From the NCBI RefSeq assembly GCF_945859825.1, contig NZ_CAMAPC010000003.1, forward strand, positions 1 to 64,000: a DNA stretch of 64,000 nucleotides, written 5' to 3'. The notes beneath the pieces are model-generated. The model was not told the DNA's origin and did no database searches. It saw only the letters and a program-made list of their open reading frames with translations. This document shows positions 9,971 through 18,955 of this stretch, piece by piece (within the stretch, counting starts at the first letter, position 1; the number at the start of each line of letters is the position of its first letter). Both the position numbers and the translations under genes were made by a program. The stretch is from Pseudoalteromonas holothuriae. Lineage in GTDB: Bacteria; Pseudomonadota; Gammaproteobacteria; Enterobacterales; Alteromonadaceae.

Positions 9971-11194
9971 ATGGATGTAAGAGAATCATTAAACGTAATA
10001 GCAATTGATGACAATAGTCTGATCTTGACACAGTTAAGGCTGCTGCTGTCTCACTCTTATAGTGTCAATTTTTCAGGCTTTACCAAGGGTTCTGAAGCTT
10101 TATTACACATAAAACATGAACAAACAGATTTAATTTTTTTAGATCTAAATATGCCTGATATGGATGGCATTGAAGTATTGAGGCACCTATCTGATTTAAA
10201 TATTTCAGCTTCAATAGTACTTCTGAGCGGTGAAGATAACACCATAATAAAGATGGCAAAAAACTTAGCACAATTGAGAAATTTAAACGTTATAACAGGG
10301 TTAGATAAACCCATTACGGCAGCACAAATTAAACAACTCATGGAGTCATTATTTAGCATCGCTCATAGCCAAGCCCCTAATCTGTCATCGCATTCATTCG
10401 AGATAGAAGAATTAAAGAGTGCGGTCGAAAATAAACAAATGTGCCTGTATTTGCAACCTAAAGTCGCCTTAAAAAATGAAGAAATTATAGGTGCAGAATT
10501 TCTTGTCAGGTGGGATCACCCCGAGTTTGGCATATTATCGCCCTATTATTTTCTCGATATTATTGAACAATCTGACCTTGTACATGATTTTTCGATTGTT
10601 ATTGTCAATGAAGCCTTCGCATTCATAGAGCAGCACTTTAAACTTGTTCAGTCTCTCACCTTTAACATTAATTTAAGTGTAAAAAACTTAGAAGACCTTC
10701 AGTTACCTGAACGACTTGCAGATTTAGCCAAAAGTTATCGTGTACCACCCAGCATGATAGTTTTTGAGGTCACAGAGAGCCTGTTAATTGAGAACTTAGC
10801 ACAGTCATTAGATGTTTTATTAAGGTTACGTCTAAAAGGATTTTCACTGGCGATAGATGACTTTGGTACTGGCTACTCTTCAATCAAACAATTGAGTCAA
10901 ATCCCATTTTGTGAACTAAAATTAGATAGATGCTTTATTCACGACTGCGCAATAGACAAAGATAAACAAGCGATTATTGAAGCAACGGTATCTCTTGCTC
11001 AAAAGCTTAATTTAAAGGTAGTGGCTGAGGGTATTGAACAACAACAAGACCTCACTTTTTTAGACAATTATCAAATTGACTACGGCCAAGGCTATTTATT
11101 TGCACTGCCTTTAGAAAAAATCCACTTTTTAAAAACGATTGAGCAGCAATCAAGTTATACGCGAGATAGTAAACGCAACATAATGAGAGGATAA
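9971..11194 (+). CDS. Response regulator with EAL c-di-GMP phosphodiesterase output
   Basis: 407 residues. An N-terminal receiver (1-125) has acidic IDD, phosphoacceptor Asp58 (FLDLNMPDMDG) and the Lys of LDKP. The EAL domain (~135-390) retains the metal and catalytic residues: Glu in GAEFLVRW, Asn in NINLS, Glu in FEVTES, the Asp pair in IDDFGTGYSS, Lys in LKLD, Glu in VVAEGIEQ and Gln in GQGYLFA. It should hydrolyse c-di-GMP to pGpG. The signature EAL reads EFL. It lies 40 bp after the NIT-type hybrid kinase in the same direction, so it is the most likely terminal acceptor of that relay, linking the stimulus to c-di-GMP-controlled motility or biofilm. Confidence 0.9.
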   Translation: MDVRESLNVIAIDDNSLILTQLRLLLSHSYSVNFSGFTKGSEALLHIKHEQTDLIFLDLNMPDMDGIEVLRHLSDLNISASIVLLSGEDNTIIKMAKNLAQLRNLNVITGLDKPITAAQIKQLMESLFSIAHSQAPNLSSHSFEIEELKSAVENKQMCLYLQPKVALKNEEIIGAEFLVRWDHPEFGILSPYYFLDIIEQSDLVHDFSIVIVNEAFAFIEQHFKLVQSLTFNINLSVKNLEDLQLPERLADLAKSYRVPPSMIVFEVTESLLIENLAQSLDVLLRLRLKGFSLAIDDFGTGYSSIKQLSQIPFCELKLDRCFIHDCAIDKDKQAIIEATVSLAQKLNLKVVAEGIEQQQDLTFLDNYQIDYGQGYLFALPLEKIHFLKTIEQQSSYTRDSKRNIMRG

Positions 11195-11320
11195 GGCAAT
11201 TAAATCGCCAAATTGGTATTTTTCATTATTCACGATATTTAAAAACTCTTGCCAAAATTAGTCGCATGTATGTGCAAATGTAGCAAGGTAAGTTTCACCA
11301 TGGTAACTAGGAAGTGAAAC

Positions 11321-12583
11321 ATGACTCGTAAAGAAGTGGAACACGTTGAACGCCACCCAAAAGTTGTACTTTTGTGTGAAGATGTAGAAGAGCTTGCTGG
11401 AGTTACTGAGGTCATATCCTCACAAATATCGGCCTTCAGAACGCTCTGTAATTTCGATGATATGCAACAAGTATTAGTCGACTCAACACCTTTAGTTATT
11501 ATTATTGCAATGTCAAGCGTGAGTAAAAGTGTTGAACTATATAGTCTATTAGCCAAAGGTGGCATGCTAGATTACCCGCACGAAAATATTCTATTGTGTG
11601 AAAATAGAGAGTCAGGTATTGGCTTTCGATGCTGTATGAAAAATATATTTCGGGATTACTTCATCTACAAACCCATGTATGAAAATTACCGCTTACGGAT
11701 GATATTACACAACGCACTTTTACGTAGCAAAGAAGCGCATGATATTACTCACATCAGAGAAGAGCACTTTGGCAGAATTGATGAAGATCTAAAGCAGCTT
11801 ATTGATGATGCAGCCCAATATCACCAATCAGCCGAGCAAACCTTAAAAGATGCCAGAAAAGATTTACAAAATGCTTCTGGTATAAACGAGGTACAATCAG
11901 CTTTGATACAAGATCTCAAAGCTCAGCATATCGACCCGCTATTAGATAAGCTGGAAGCACAATTATCTGATAGTGTTATAGAGCTCACCAAAAGATTGAA
12001 AAGCAAACAGTTCTCTGTGGCTGAACTATCAGCACTACTCACAGAGCGCGCCATACCAAATACCAACCACCAAGCGTCCTTGCTTAAGGAAAGTAAGCCT
12101 GAAACACAAAAAGTACAATCGAATGGACACAATGGTTATTTGGATCTTCCCTCTTCGAAGGAAGAAAACACTCCGCAGCCTGTCAAAGAAGAGCCGTTAA
12201 AAAACGCTAAAATAATGGTCGTTGAGGATAATGAAATTTATCGCGAAATGATAAGCAAAATACTACGTGATGAAGGTCATTATGTTGAAAGCGTAAGTAG
12301 TGGACTCACAGCGATAAAGATGCTGAGAAAGCATAAGTATGATTTAATTTTCATGGATTTATTTATGCCTGAGCTTGATGGTTACAATACCACTAAAAAT
12401 ATCCGAAATATTCCTAATTGCAAAAGCATTCCTATTATCGCCTTAACAAGCAATAAAAACAAAGAGCTCATCCGAAAGTGGGCGAGCTTAGGACTCACCG
12501 CTTATATTGCGAAACCATCAACTAAGCAATCAATTCTTAAAGCTGTCGAAAAGTGTAATGCTATAAACCAGCTTAGAGTGTGA
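11321..12583 (+). CDS. Receiver-domain protein with degenerate N-terminal receiver-like domain and coiled coil
   Basis: 420 residues. Residues 1-135 look like a receiver fold (KVVLLCEDVEEL, LVIIIAMSS) in which the phosphoacceptor Asp is missing at the expected place. Residues ~140-230 are charged and helical, likely a coiled coil. A linker leads to a canonical REC (~295-415) with EDN, Asp346 (IFMDLFMPELDG) and the AKPS Lys. No DNA-binding or enzymatic output is visible, so it may act through protein contacts or as a phosphate sink. It is preceded by an AGGAAG ribosome site and followed after 15 bp by another hybrid kinase, so it sits inside the phosphorelay operon. Confidence 0.8.
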   Translation: MTRKEVEHVERHPKVVLLCEDVEELAGVTEVISSQISAFRTLCNFDDMQQVLVDSTPLVIIIAMSSVSKSVELYSLLAKGGMLDYPHENILLCENRESGIGFRCCMKNIFRDYFIYKPMYENYRLRMILHNALLRSKEAHDITHIREEHFGRIDEDLKQLIDDAAQYHQSAEQTLKDARKDLQNASGINEVQSALIQDLKAQHIDPLLDKLEAQLSDSVIELTKRLKSKQFSVAELSALLTERAIPNTNHQASLLKESKPETQKVQSNGHNGYLDLPSSKEENTPQPVKEEPLKNAKIMVVEDNEIYREMISKILRDEGHYVESVSSGLTAIKMLRKHKYDLIFMDLFMPELDGYNTTKNIRNIPNCKSIPIIALTSNKNKELIRKWASLGLTAYIAKPSTKQSILKAVEKCNAINQLRV

Positions 12584-12598
12584 TTAAAGGCTTAATGT

Positions 12599-15256
12599 AT
12601 GAAACTCAATGTCAGCAACACCCCTGCTCTAATGGTGTCACATAGCCTGCACATATTAGACATTAACGAACCAGCCCTTGTATTAATATCCCAAACATAC
12701 AAGGATGTTATAAACAAGTCGGTAGAAAACTTCTTTACTTGCCCGCAAAAAATATCTTTAAAGCAATTAAATGCTTATGTAAACCAAACTATTTTATTGG
12801 AAGTTGACAACAAGCCTTTTACTGCTTTGATTTTACCGCAACAAGAAAGTACTTTTTCAATAATATTGATTGACCAACAACCTCAAGACAAAACACCAGC
12901 CGAGCATAAAAACCAAGTGATTGGTCGCTGGATGTACAACACAATAGACCGCACGTTTCAACTTTCAAAAACCTGTGCAGCCTTATTAGCGTTAGAGCAA
13001 AAAACTGCAATTTCACTTGACTATATCATAGAAAACTTGGCCAAATCGGATACTGGACAGGTTGTTAATGCCTTTAAAGAAGCGGGTATTAATAAACAAC
13101 CTTTTAGTCTTGAAGTTCATACAAAACACTCTCTAGACGTTGCCCCTTTACAGTTAATTTGCCATGGTTTACAAGATGAATCTGCACCTACATTGCTTAA
13201 AGGTATTATTAAACGAAATATCTATACGCAAAAACTAGATTGCAAACTTGATGAACAACATGAAAGACGAGGACGTGCATTAGAAGGTGGGCAAATAGGT
13301 ACTTGGAGTATCATACATTACAAAAATGAAATGTCTGTTCGCTGGGACAGTCAAACTTGCAAGTTATTACACCTTCCAGCTACGAATAATCATGGTAGCA
13401 TTTGCACATGGATTAACCATATTCACCCTCAGGATGCACCCTCAGTTAAAGCGGCAATTGAACACGCATTTATACAAAACAAAGACTTTGAACGCGAATA
13501 TCGCTGTATATTGCAAGATGGAAGTTGTATTTATATCTATGCCAAAGGTGTACTGAGCAACGATTCACGTACTAACACCTCCTTTTTGGATGGCGTCATC
13601 ATTGATCATACGCCAATATATGAAGCACGGATGCGACTCGAAGAGTCTAACTTACTACTCGAAGCAAAAGTAAAATCACGTACTGCTGAACTAGATCAGG
13701 CCGTCAAGCATGCTGAGATGGCGAGTCAATCAAAATCAGAGTTTTTATCTATGATGAGCCATGAGTTAAGAACACCAATGAATGCAATTATTGGTGCTTT
13801 AGACTTGTTAACCGATCAAGACAATAGCTTTGAAGAACAAGAGTTACTTGATACCGCTGCAATTGCTGCCAATAACCTAGTTTCAATTCTTAATGATATT
13901 CTTGATATAAACAAAATTGAAGCAGGGAAACTTGAACTAGATTGCTTTGATTTTGATGTCTCTAAAATGTTGAATAATATTATTGTTATCTTCGGCCCAA
14001 TAGCAGAGCAAAAAGGCGTGAAATTAAAGGTTTTAGAATCTGACAATCTGCCTGCTGAGCTCAATGGTGATGAAAACCGTATTCGACAAGTTATGTTTAA
14101 TTTAGTGAGTAATGCGATTAAGTTTAGTGGCAACGACTCTAGTAACATGGGACTTGTATCAATCGCTTTATCTTGTGAAAAAGTTAATGCTCTGGTCAGT
14201 AAACTTATTTTTGTAATTAAAGACGATGGTATAGGCATTGATAAAGAGACATTAAAAAAGCTTTTTACGCCATTTACGCAAGCAGATAAGAGTACGACAC
14301 GGCAATTTGGTGGCACAGGCCTTGGATTAGCAATTTGTGGTCGGCTCATTGAATTAATGGGTGGCGAGATCGTAGTTAATAGCGAAGTCAATATTGGCAG
14401 TGAATTTACAGTCAGCATTCCTATTTGGAATTTCAAGCCACGAGAGCTGCAAACACTTTATTCTTGCATTACCCTCTTCTCTAATATTAACGACACGCCT
14501 GAAATAGAAAACTTAAAGAACAAGTTATCTTTTTATTGTAATGAGATTATTGTCATACCCATTAACAGCTTAACCTCATATGATACTAGCAGTGAGAACC
14601 TTAATATTCTGATTGCCACAAGTATGGCTGATATACACGAACTTGATTCTTGCTCATTTACTCCCCATGACGTTTTACTTTTATACAAAAGAGACTTGTT
14701 TGAGCAGTTAACTGAGCGCTTTAAAAAAACCTTCAAATTAAATTTAGACACACTGACTTTTTTCACATTACAAAAGTATTGCTTACAGTTGAAAGAACGC
14801 TCAAAGCTGGAGTTTGAACCTTTACAAGAAGATGATTTTGCAATTAACTTAGATTTAACAACCGAACCTAATAACGACTCTCCTTACCAGCTCCCGCTGC
14901 TCGTAGTTGAAGATAACGAATTCAACCAAAAGCTGATGGTTAAACAGCTTTCAAGGCTTGGCTACAACTGTGAATTGGCATCTGATGGATTACAAGGATT
15001 AAAAATGTGGCAAAACAATGATTATGCTCTGATTTTAACTGATTGCCATATGCCAGGTATGGATGGATTTGAACTAACACGCCAAATAAGAAAATTTGAA
15101 GAAAAAAGCGCTGAAATTCCCATAATTGCAGTCACTGGCGCAGCAATGAAAGGCGACCAAGAGTATTGTTTATCCGTTGGGATGTCAGATTTTATTAGCA
15201 AACCAGTTACTTTGGCTAAATTCAAAAATACACTAGAGAAATGGTATGGAAATTAA
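12599..15256 (+). CDS. Cytoplasmic PAS hybrid histidine kinase (PAS, HisKA, HATPase, REC)
   Basis: 885 residues with no membrane segment. The N-terminal ~340 residues contain PAS-like modules; one reads GTWSIIHYKNEM...WDSQTCKLLHLPA and continues to a PAC-like strand at ~300-345. HisKA has His388 (FLSMMSHELRTPMN), the HATPase has NAIKF, DDGIGID and GGTGLGLAI, a degenerate receiver-like spacer follows, and the C-terminal REC has Asp815 (TDCHMPGMDG). The last codons overlap the start of a separate Hpt gene by 11 bp. That arrangement points to kinase-to-Hpt transfer in trans. As a soluble kinase it must sense a cytoplasmic signal or another protein, perhaps its neighbour at 11321. Confidence 0.88.
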   Translation: MKLNVSNTPALMVSHSLHILDINEPALVLISQTYKDVINKSVENFFTCPQKISLKQLNAYVNQTILLEVDNKPFTALILPQQESTFSIILIDQQPQDKTPAEHKNQVIGRWMYNTIDRTFQLSKTCAALLALEQKTAISLDYIIENLAKSDTGQVVNAFKEAGINKQPFSLEVHTKHSLDVAPLQLICHGLQDESAPTLLKGIIKRNIYTQKLDCKLDEQHERRGRALEGGQIGTWSIIHYKNEMSVRWDSQTCKLLHLPATNNHGSICTWINHIHPQDAPSVKAAIEHAFIQNKDFEREYRCILQDGSCIYIYAKGVLSNDSRTNTSFLDGVIIDHTPIYEARMRLEESNLLLEAKVKSRTAELDQAVKHAEMASQSKSEFLSMMSHELRTPMNAIIGALDLLTDQDNSFEEQELLDTAAIAANNLVSILNDILDINKIEAGKLELDCFDFDVSKMLNNIIVIFGPIAEQKGVKLKVLESDNLPAELNGDENRIRQVMFNLVSNAIKFSGNDSSNMGLVSIALSCEKVNALVSKLIFVIKDDGIGIDKETLKKLFTPFTQADKSTTRQFGGTGLGLAICGRLIELMGGEIVVNSEVNIGSEFTVSIPIWNFKPRELQTLYSCITLFSNINDTPEIENLKNKLSFYCNEIIVIPINSLTSYDTSSENLNILIATSMADIHELDSCSFTPHDVLLLYKRDLFEQLTERFKKTFKLNLDTLTFFTLQKYCLQLKERSKLEFEPLQEDDFAINLDLTTEPNNDSPYQLPLLVVEDNEFNQKLMVKQLSRLGYNCELASDGLQGLKMWQNNDYALILTDCHMPGMDGFELTRQIRKFEEKSAEIPIIAVTGAAMKGDQEYCLSVGMSDFISKPVTLAKFKNTLEKWYGN

Positions 15257-15614
15257 TACGCTAGATAGCTTGAAAACGTTAAATGAAGATGTAATGTTAG
15301 AACTGCTTGGTGATGATAGAGATGAAATTAATAGTTTTCGCCAACAATTTTTGGTACAAGCCAAAAATAGTCTGCAAAAAATTGCTGGTTACTATCGCCA
15401 AAACCAAATAAAGGCAATCAAAGATGAGGCACATTATTTAAAAACATCCGCTAAAGCGATTGGGGCTGAACGTTGCGCATACTACTTACAACAACTTGAA
15501 GACACCACTCAAACACATGCTACTGAAAATATAAGAAAGCAACAATGTAGGGCATATATAGAGTCACTTAGCAACGAAATAAAAAGTGTTTTTCATGCCT
15601 GCAATAACAAATAA
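15246..15614 (+). CDS. Stand-alone Hpt phosphotransfer protein
   Basis: 122 residues. The Hpt signature is AHYLKTSAKAIGAERC with phosphoacceptor His63, set in the expected four-helix pattern. It closely resembles the Hpt at the end of the 5119 kinase (AHQLKSSAKAIGATEL), suggesting common origin. The ATG at 15246 lies inside the end of the kinase gene, so translation is probably coupled. It should shuttle phosphate from the receiver of the upstream hybrid kinase to a response regulator; the REC-EAL protein and the REC protein of this locus are the nearest candidates. Confidence 0.85.
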   Translation: MEINTLDSLKTLNEDVMLELLGDDRDEINSFRQQFLVQAKNSLQKIAGYYRQNQIKAIKDEAHYLKTSAKAIGAERCAYYLQQLEDTTQTHATENIRKQQCRAYIESLSNEIKSVFHACNNK

Positions 15615-15647
15615 ATACATCTCTTAATTAATAATCACACACATTCC

Positions 15648-15671
15648 TCAGCCTTAAAACATCAAGGCTGA
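15648..15671. terminator. Hairpin downstream of the phosphorelay operon
   Basis: Inverted repeat TCAGCCTT / AAGGCTGA (8 bp) with an 8-base loop, 34 bp after the Hpt stop. No U-tract follows, so it may be a weak or processing-type terminator. The remaining bases to 15910 are AT-rich leader of the AraC gene with no further gene seen. Confidence 0.4.
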
Positions 15672-15910
15672 TACGGTTTATCTGTGCAAAATTAACCGGT
15701 TACTTACTGCTAATTAAATGATTTTATCTATCAAAAGAGCATATATAAGCTTAATTACGTGGCACTATTACAAAAAGTTAGCAAACATTATCAATAGCAC
15801 CTGCGATACATTATCCATGTTGTCGCTAAAGCGAATATATCAATCTACATAACCAAGCATCTTTTAAAAGTAGATTGTGTTAGCAAAATAATACCTTCTA
15901 GGAAAACGTA

Positions 15911-16786
15911 ATGACGCTTAAAAATACGACGAAACATAGCTACAGGCAAAGATTGCTCACTGTTATAGATTATCTTTACGGGCACCTTGATATGGACTTA
16001 GATGTAAATACCCTCGCAGAGCGAGCTAACATGTCAGCCTATCATTTTCATCGCATCTATAGAGAATTTACTAATGAAACGGTTAACACCACGGTTAGAA
16101 GGATGCGTCTGTTCAAAGCGGCAACATTGTTACTACACAGCAACTTGAGTCAAATTGACATCGCGAAGCAAGTGAAATATGCCAGTGTTGAAGCTTTTAA
16201 CCGAGCATTTACTAAGCATTATGGTGAAACACCCAACCAATACCGTAAGCACCGCAGTGCAACAAAGCTTGAATCATCTGTGTTTTATCCAACTGATCCG
16301 AAGGAGTATAACAAAATGTATGACGTAGAACATATTAACAATGAAGGCTTAACTTTAATCGCATTATCGCACCAAGGCGATTACATGCAAATTGGCCAAA
16401 CATTTGACAAACTTGCCATGTTAACTGGCAGTGCAGGGTTAATTAATGATAATGCTCGTTCTTTTGGTATTTATTACGATGACCCAAAAACAGTTAATAA
16501 AGATCTATTAAGATCAATGGCATGCATTAGCATCGAAAACCCAAACTCTGAGCTACCTAACAAGCAATTACAAATTATTCAACTACCCGCAGGCAAAGCC
16601 ATTAGTGTAATATTTAAAGGAGATTATACAGAATTAGATAAGCCATATGACTGGTTGTTTGGTCAATGGATACCTAATAATCAAGTAGAACTTGAAGATT
16701 TCCCGCCGTTTGAAGAATATCTAAATGATGTGAAAAGCACCCCGCCATCGCAATTACTAACTCGTATCAGCTGCCTGATAAAGTAA
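15911..16786 (+). CDS. AraC/Rob-type transcriptional regulator with GyrI-like effector domain
   Basis: 291 residues. The N-terminal AraC DNA-binding region (~10-110) has the two helix-turn-helix units (LDVNTLAERANMSAYHFHRI, IDIAKQVKYASVEAFNRAF) and the family end HYGETPNQYRKHR. Residues ~130-290 form a GyrI/SOUL-like small-molecule-binding domain, as in Rob and SoxS-type multidrug regulators. It probably senses a hydrophobic or cationic ligand and activates an efflux or stress gene. It is convergent with the YfcC carrier, so its target is not evident; autoregulation is possible. The ATG at 15911 is preceded by AGGAAAACGTA. Confidence 0.87.
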   Translation: MTLKNTTKHSYRQRLLTVIDYLYGHLDMDLDVNTLAERANMSAYHFHRIYREFTNETVNTTVRRMRLFKAATLLLHSNLSQIDIAKQVKYASVEAFNRAFTKHYGETPNQYRKHRSATKLESSVFYPTDPKEYNKMYDVEHINNEGLTLIALSHQGDYMQIGQTFDKLAMLTGSAGLINDNARSFGIYYDDPKTVNKDLLRSMACISIENPNSELPNKQLQIIQLPAGKAISVIFKGDYTELDKPYDWLFGQWIPNNQVELEDFPPFEEYLNDVKSTPPSQLLTRISCLIK

Positions 16787-16934
16787 TAACAGCAATAGCA
16801 CTTAATAGCATTTGAATACACCTTTAGAATCTTCAGGATTACCTTAAGATTAGGGTAAGATTTAAGTAAGCTATTTAGTCCACTTTCTTCGTCTAGTTAA
16901 CCACACATAGCCGACAGCAAAATAGTAGGAGCTT

Positions 16935-16980
16935 GAGCTTGGTAGGCTAGTTAAAAGCCTACCAATAAAGATTAAGCTCA
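16935..16980. terminator. Bidirectional terminator between AraC and YfcC genes
   Basis: A 10-bp perfect stem TTGGTAGGCT / AGCCTACCAA (16939-16948 and 16956-16965) is flanked by a second, outer complementary pair TGAGCTT / AAGCTCA (16935-16941 and 16974-16980). It lies exactly at the stop of the minus-strand YfcC gene and about 150 bp after the plus-strand AraC gene, so it can serve both. Confidence 0.65.
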
Positions 16981-18384
16981 CTAAAGCTGTGGTTGCACGT
17001 CTAACCCATAGCCAAACATAACGGCCAAAACTAATACAACACTTGCTGTAAGCATTAACTTGGCCATAAGCGGTAAACAGAATTTAAACCAATGAGTATA
17101 AGGTACCCCAGCCATGCCAATTATTCCCATTAAAACAGCATTTGTAGGTACTATCATATTAGAAAATCCATCACCAAACTGATAAGCCAATACAGCAACT
17201 TGACGAGGTACACCAACTAAGTCACCAACAGGTACCATTAGTGGCATAGTTACATACGCTTGACCGGAGCCTGATGGAATAAACATATTCAACAACGTTT
17301 GGATAAATAGCATGCCAACAGCCGATACTTCAGCAGTAACATAAGACAAAGGCGTAGACAATCCATTAACGATAGTATGCAAGATTTGACCATCTTCTAA
17401 AATTAAAGCAATGCCTCGTGCTACCCCAATCAAAATAGCGGTTGTCACTAAATCGGACACCCCCTCAATAAATTTATTCGCTGCATCATCTGCTGAAAGC
17501 TTACCTATGATTGAAATGACTATGCCCCATGCGACAAACAACCCACCTAACTCATACAAATACCAATGCAACGTAGCAATTCCCCAAACCGCAATTACGA
17601 GCGTAACGATGAATGATAGCAAGACTGTTTGATGGCGTTTATTAAGCGCAGGGTAGTTTTGCTGTGCCTGGCCATTAAGCGGGCAAGGGCAGTCTTTTAA
17701 CATAGATAATTCAGGGTTGGCCTGCACTCGTTTAGTGTAACTCCATACATGATGGAAACCGATGAGTACGAAAGGTAAAAATATTGCCAACCTTAACCAA
17801 ATACCAGAATAAACAGGAATATCAGCAATTTGTTGTGCAATCAATACCGTAAATGGATTAAAGGCAGAAACACCATAGCCTATACCATAGCCGGCGATAA
17901 TCATGCCCACTGCAGTCATGGCATCTAACTTCATCGCTTTACAAAGTGCCACCAAAATCAACACAAATGGTATGTACTCTCCCGCGGTACCGATAGCACT
18001 AGATGCCAATGCAAAGCAAAAAACGACCATAAATATAAGCTTTTGAGGCTTATCACCATGCTTTTCTAATAGCCGGCCAATAAGCGCATCAACCGTGCCC
18101 GTTGCACGTGCAATAGATAAAACACCACCTACAATCAAAACAAAAAATATTACATCTTGTGCCGCAGCAAAGGCTCTAGGTATTGCTTTGAGTAAATCCC
18201 AAGGAGTAAGCAGCACCCTATCCTCAGTTAACTGATATGTACCAGCAAGTACCATTTGCCGTCCAGAATCGGTGGTTGCTGTATCAAAAAACCCCTGCGG
18301 GGTGATCCATGTGGCAACCAGCGCAACAACCATCATACCTAACAGTAACACTAAGGTATGAGGCACTTTCATATTTTGTCCCAT
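16981..18384 (-). CDS. YfcC-family membrane carrier (C4-dicarboxylate/amino-acid type)
   Basis: 467 residues with about 12 membrane segments. Family features include MKVPHTLVLLLGMMVVAL at the start, TWITPQGFF, the conserved SSAIGTAGEYIPFVLILVAL, GYGIGYGVSAFNPFTVLIAQ, and SGSGQAYVTMPLMVPVGDL near the end. YfcC relatives are predicted carriers for dicarboxylates, short-chain acids or basic amino acids; the substrate cannot be read here. The start at 18384 has AAGG ten bases upstream; an internal Met at 18372 is an alternative. It is a single gene, transcribed away from the regulated promoter region at 18821-18885. Confidence 0.85.
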   Translation of the reverse strand: MGQNMKVPHTLVLLLGMMVVALVATWITPQGFFDTATTDSGRQMVLAGTYQLTEDRVLLTPWDLLKAIPRAFAAAQDVIFFVLIVGGVLSIARATGTVDALIGRLLEKHGDKPQKLIFMVVFCFALASSAIGTAGEYIPFVLILVALCKAMKLDAMTAVGMIIAGYGIGYGVSAFNPFTVLIAQQIADIPVYSGIWLRLAIFLPFVLIGFHHVWSYTKRVQANPELSMLKDCPCPLNGQAQQNYPALNKRHQTVLLSFIVTLVIAVWGIATLHWYLYELGGLFVAWGIVISIIGKLSADDAANKFIEGVSDLVTTAILIGVARGIALILEDGQILHTIVNGLSTPLSYVTAEVSAVGMLFIQTLLNMFIPSGSGQAYVTMPLMVPVGDLVGVPRQVAVLAYQFGDGFSNMIVPTNAVLMGIIGMAGVPYTHWFKFCLPLMAKLMLTASVVLVLAVMFGYGLDVQPQL

Positions 18385-18820
18385 TAAGGCACTACCTTAA
18401 AAAATTATAAGTTATTTGTGTCCACATATTACCTATATAAGGCTCAAACTTCATCACTTTTACGACCAAAACCAACTATCACAATCAAACGCCCTAAAGC
18501 TTATTGTCGGTCACAATGAAAACTAATTAACCTCAATTCTGGATAAGCGAATTAGCTATTTTCTCACTCTCGCGTTGCTTTCATTTGTAATAGTCCACTA
18601 TTACTGCATAAAAGCGCCTTAGTATTGAACAAAGTATTATCATTAGATGGTACGTAATGTTTATTCACAACAATATTTTCTATTCCAAAACTCTTATCCA
18701 AATCTGAGGTTGATTAATAAGCAGTATTTTCAATCATATAAATGTCATAAATTTATGTATTACACCACCTAAAGCATTCACAGACCTTACTTATACACTA
18801 AAAATTAAAAAATTTGTAAT
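18385..18820. other. Long intergenic spacer, no gene seen
   Basis: About 435 bp of AT-rich sequence between the divergent YfcC carrier and the secreted-protein gene. Stops are frequent in all frames and I saw no RNA gene or clear repeat. The regulatory elements of the downstream gene start at 18821. Confidence 0.5.
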
Positions 18821-18840
18821 ATATTGATTTAAATCAATAT
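18821..18840 (+). promoter_or_regulatory. FNR/CRP-type palindromic box centred at -61.5
   Basis: ATATTGATTTAAATCAATAT is a perfect 20-bp palindrome. Its core TTGAT-N4-ATCAA matches the FNR consensus exactly. The centre (18830.5) is 61.5 bp upstream of the start site expected from the -10 at 18880-18885, the classic class I activator position. The regulator identity (FNR/EtrA-type rather than CRP) is inferred from the consensus. Confidence 0.7.
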
Positions 18841-18856
18841 AAATAAAAAACACCAA

Positions 18857-18885
18857 TTGACAGCGCTGTCATTAATAACTATGAT
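18857..18885 (+). promoter_or_regulatory. Strong sigma-70 promoter overlapped by a LacI-type operator
   Basis: TTGACA (18857-18862), a 17-base spacer and TATGAT (18880-18885) form a near-consensus promoter. The perfect 14-bp palindrome TGACAGCGCTGTCA (18858-18871) covers the -35 and half the spacer. It has the central CG symmetry of LacI-family operators and resembles, from memory, NagR-type sites of alteromonads. A bound repressor would block RNA polymerase directly. The transcript would start near 18892 and give a 64-base leader before the ATG at 18956. Confidence 0.75.
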
Positions 18886-18955
18886 CGCCTTGCTTAGCAG
18901 TAAGGGCCCACTGCTTAACCTAGAAACATTGAATGACACAAAAGGAATAACTTGT

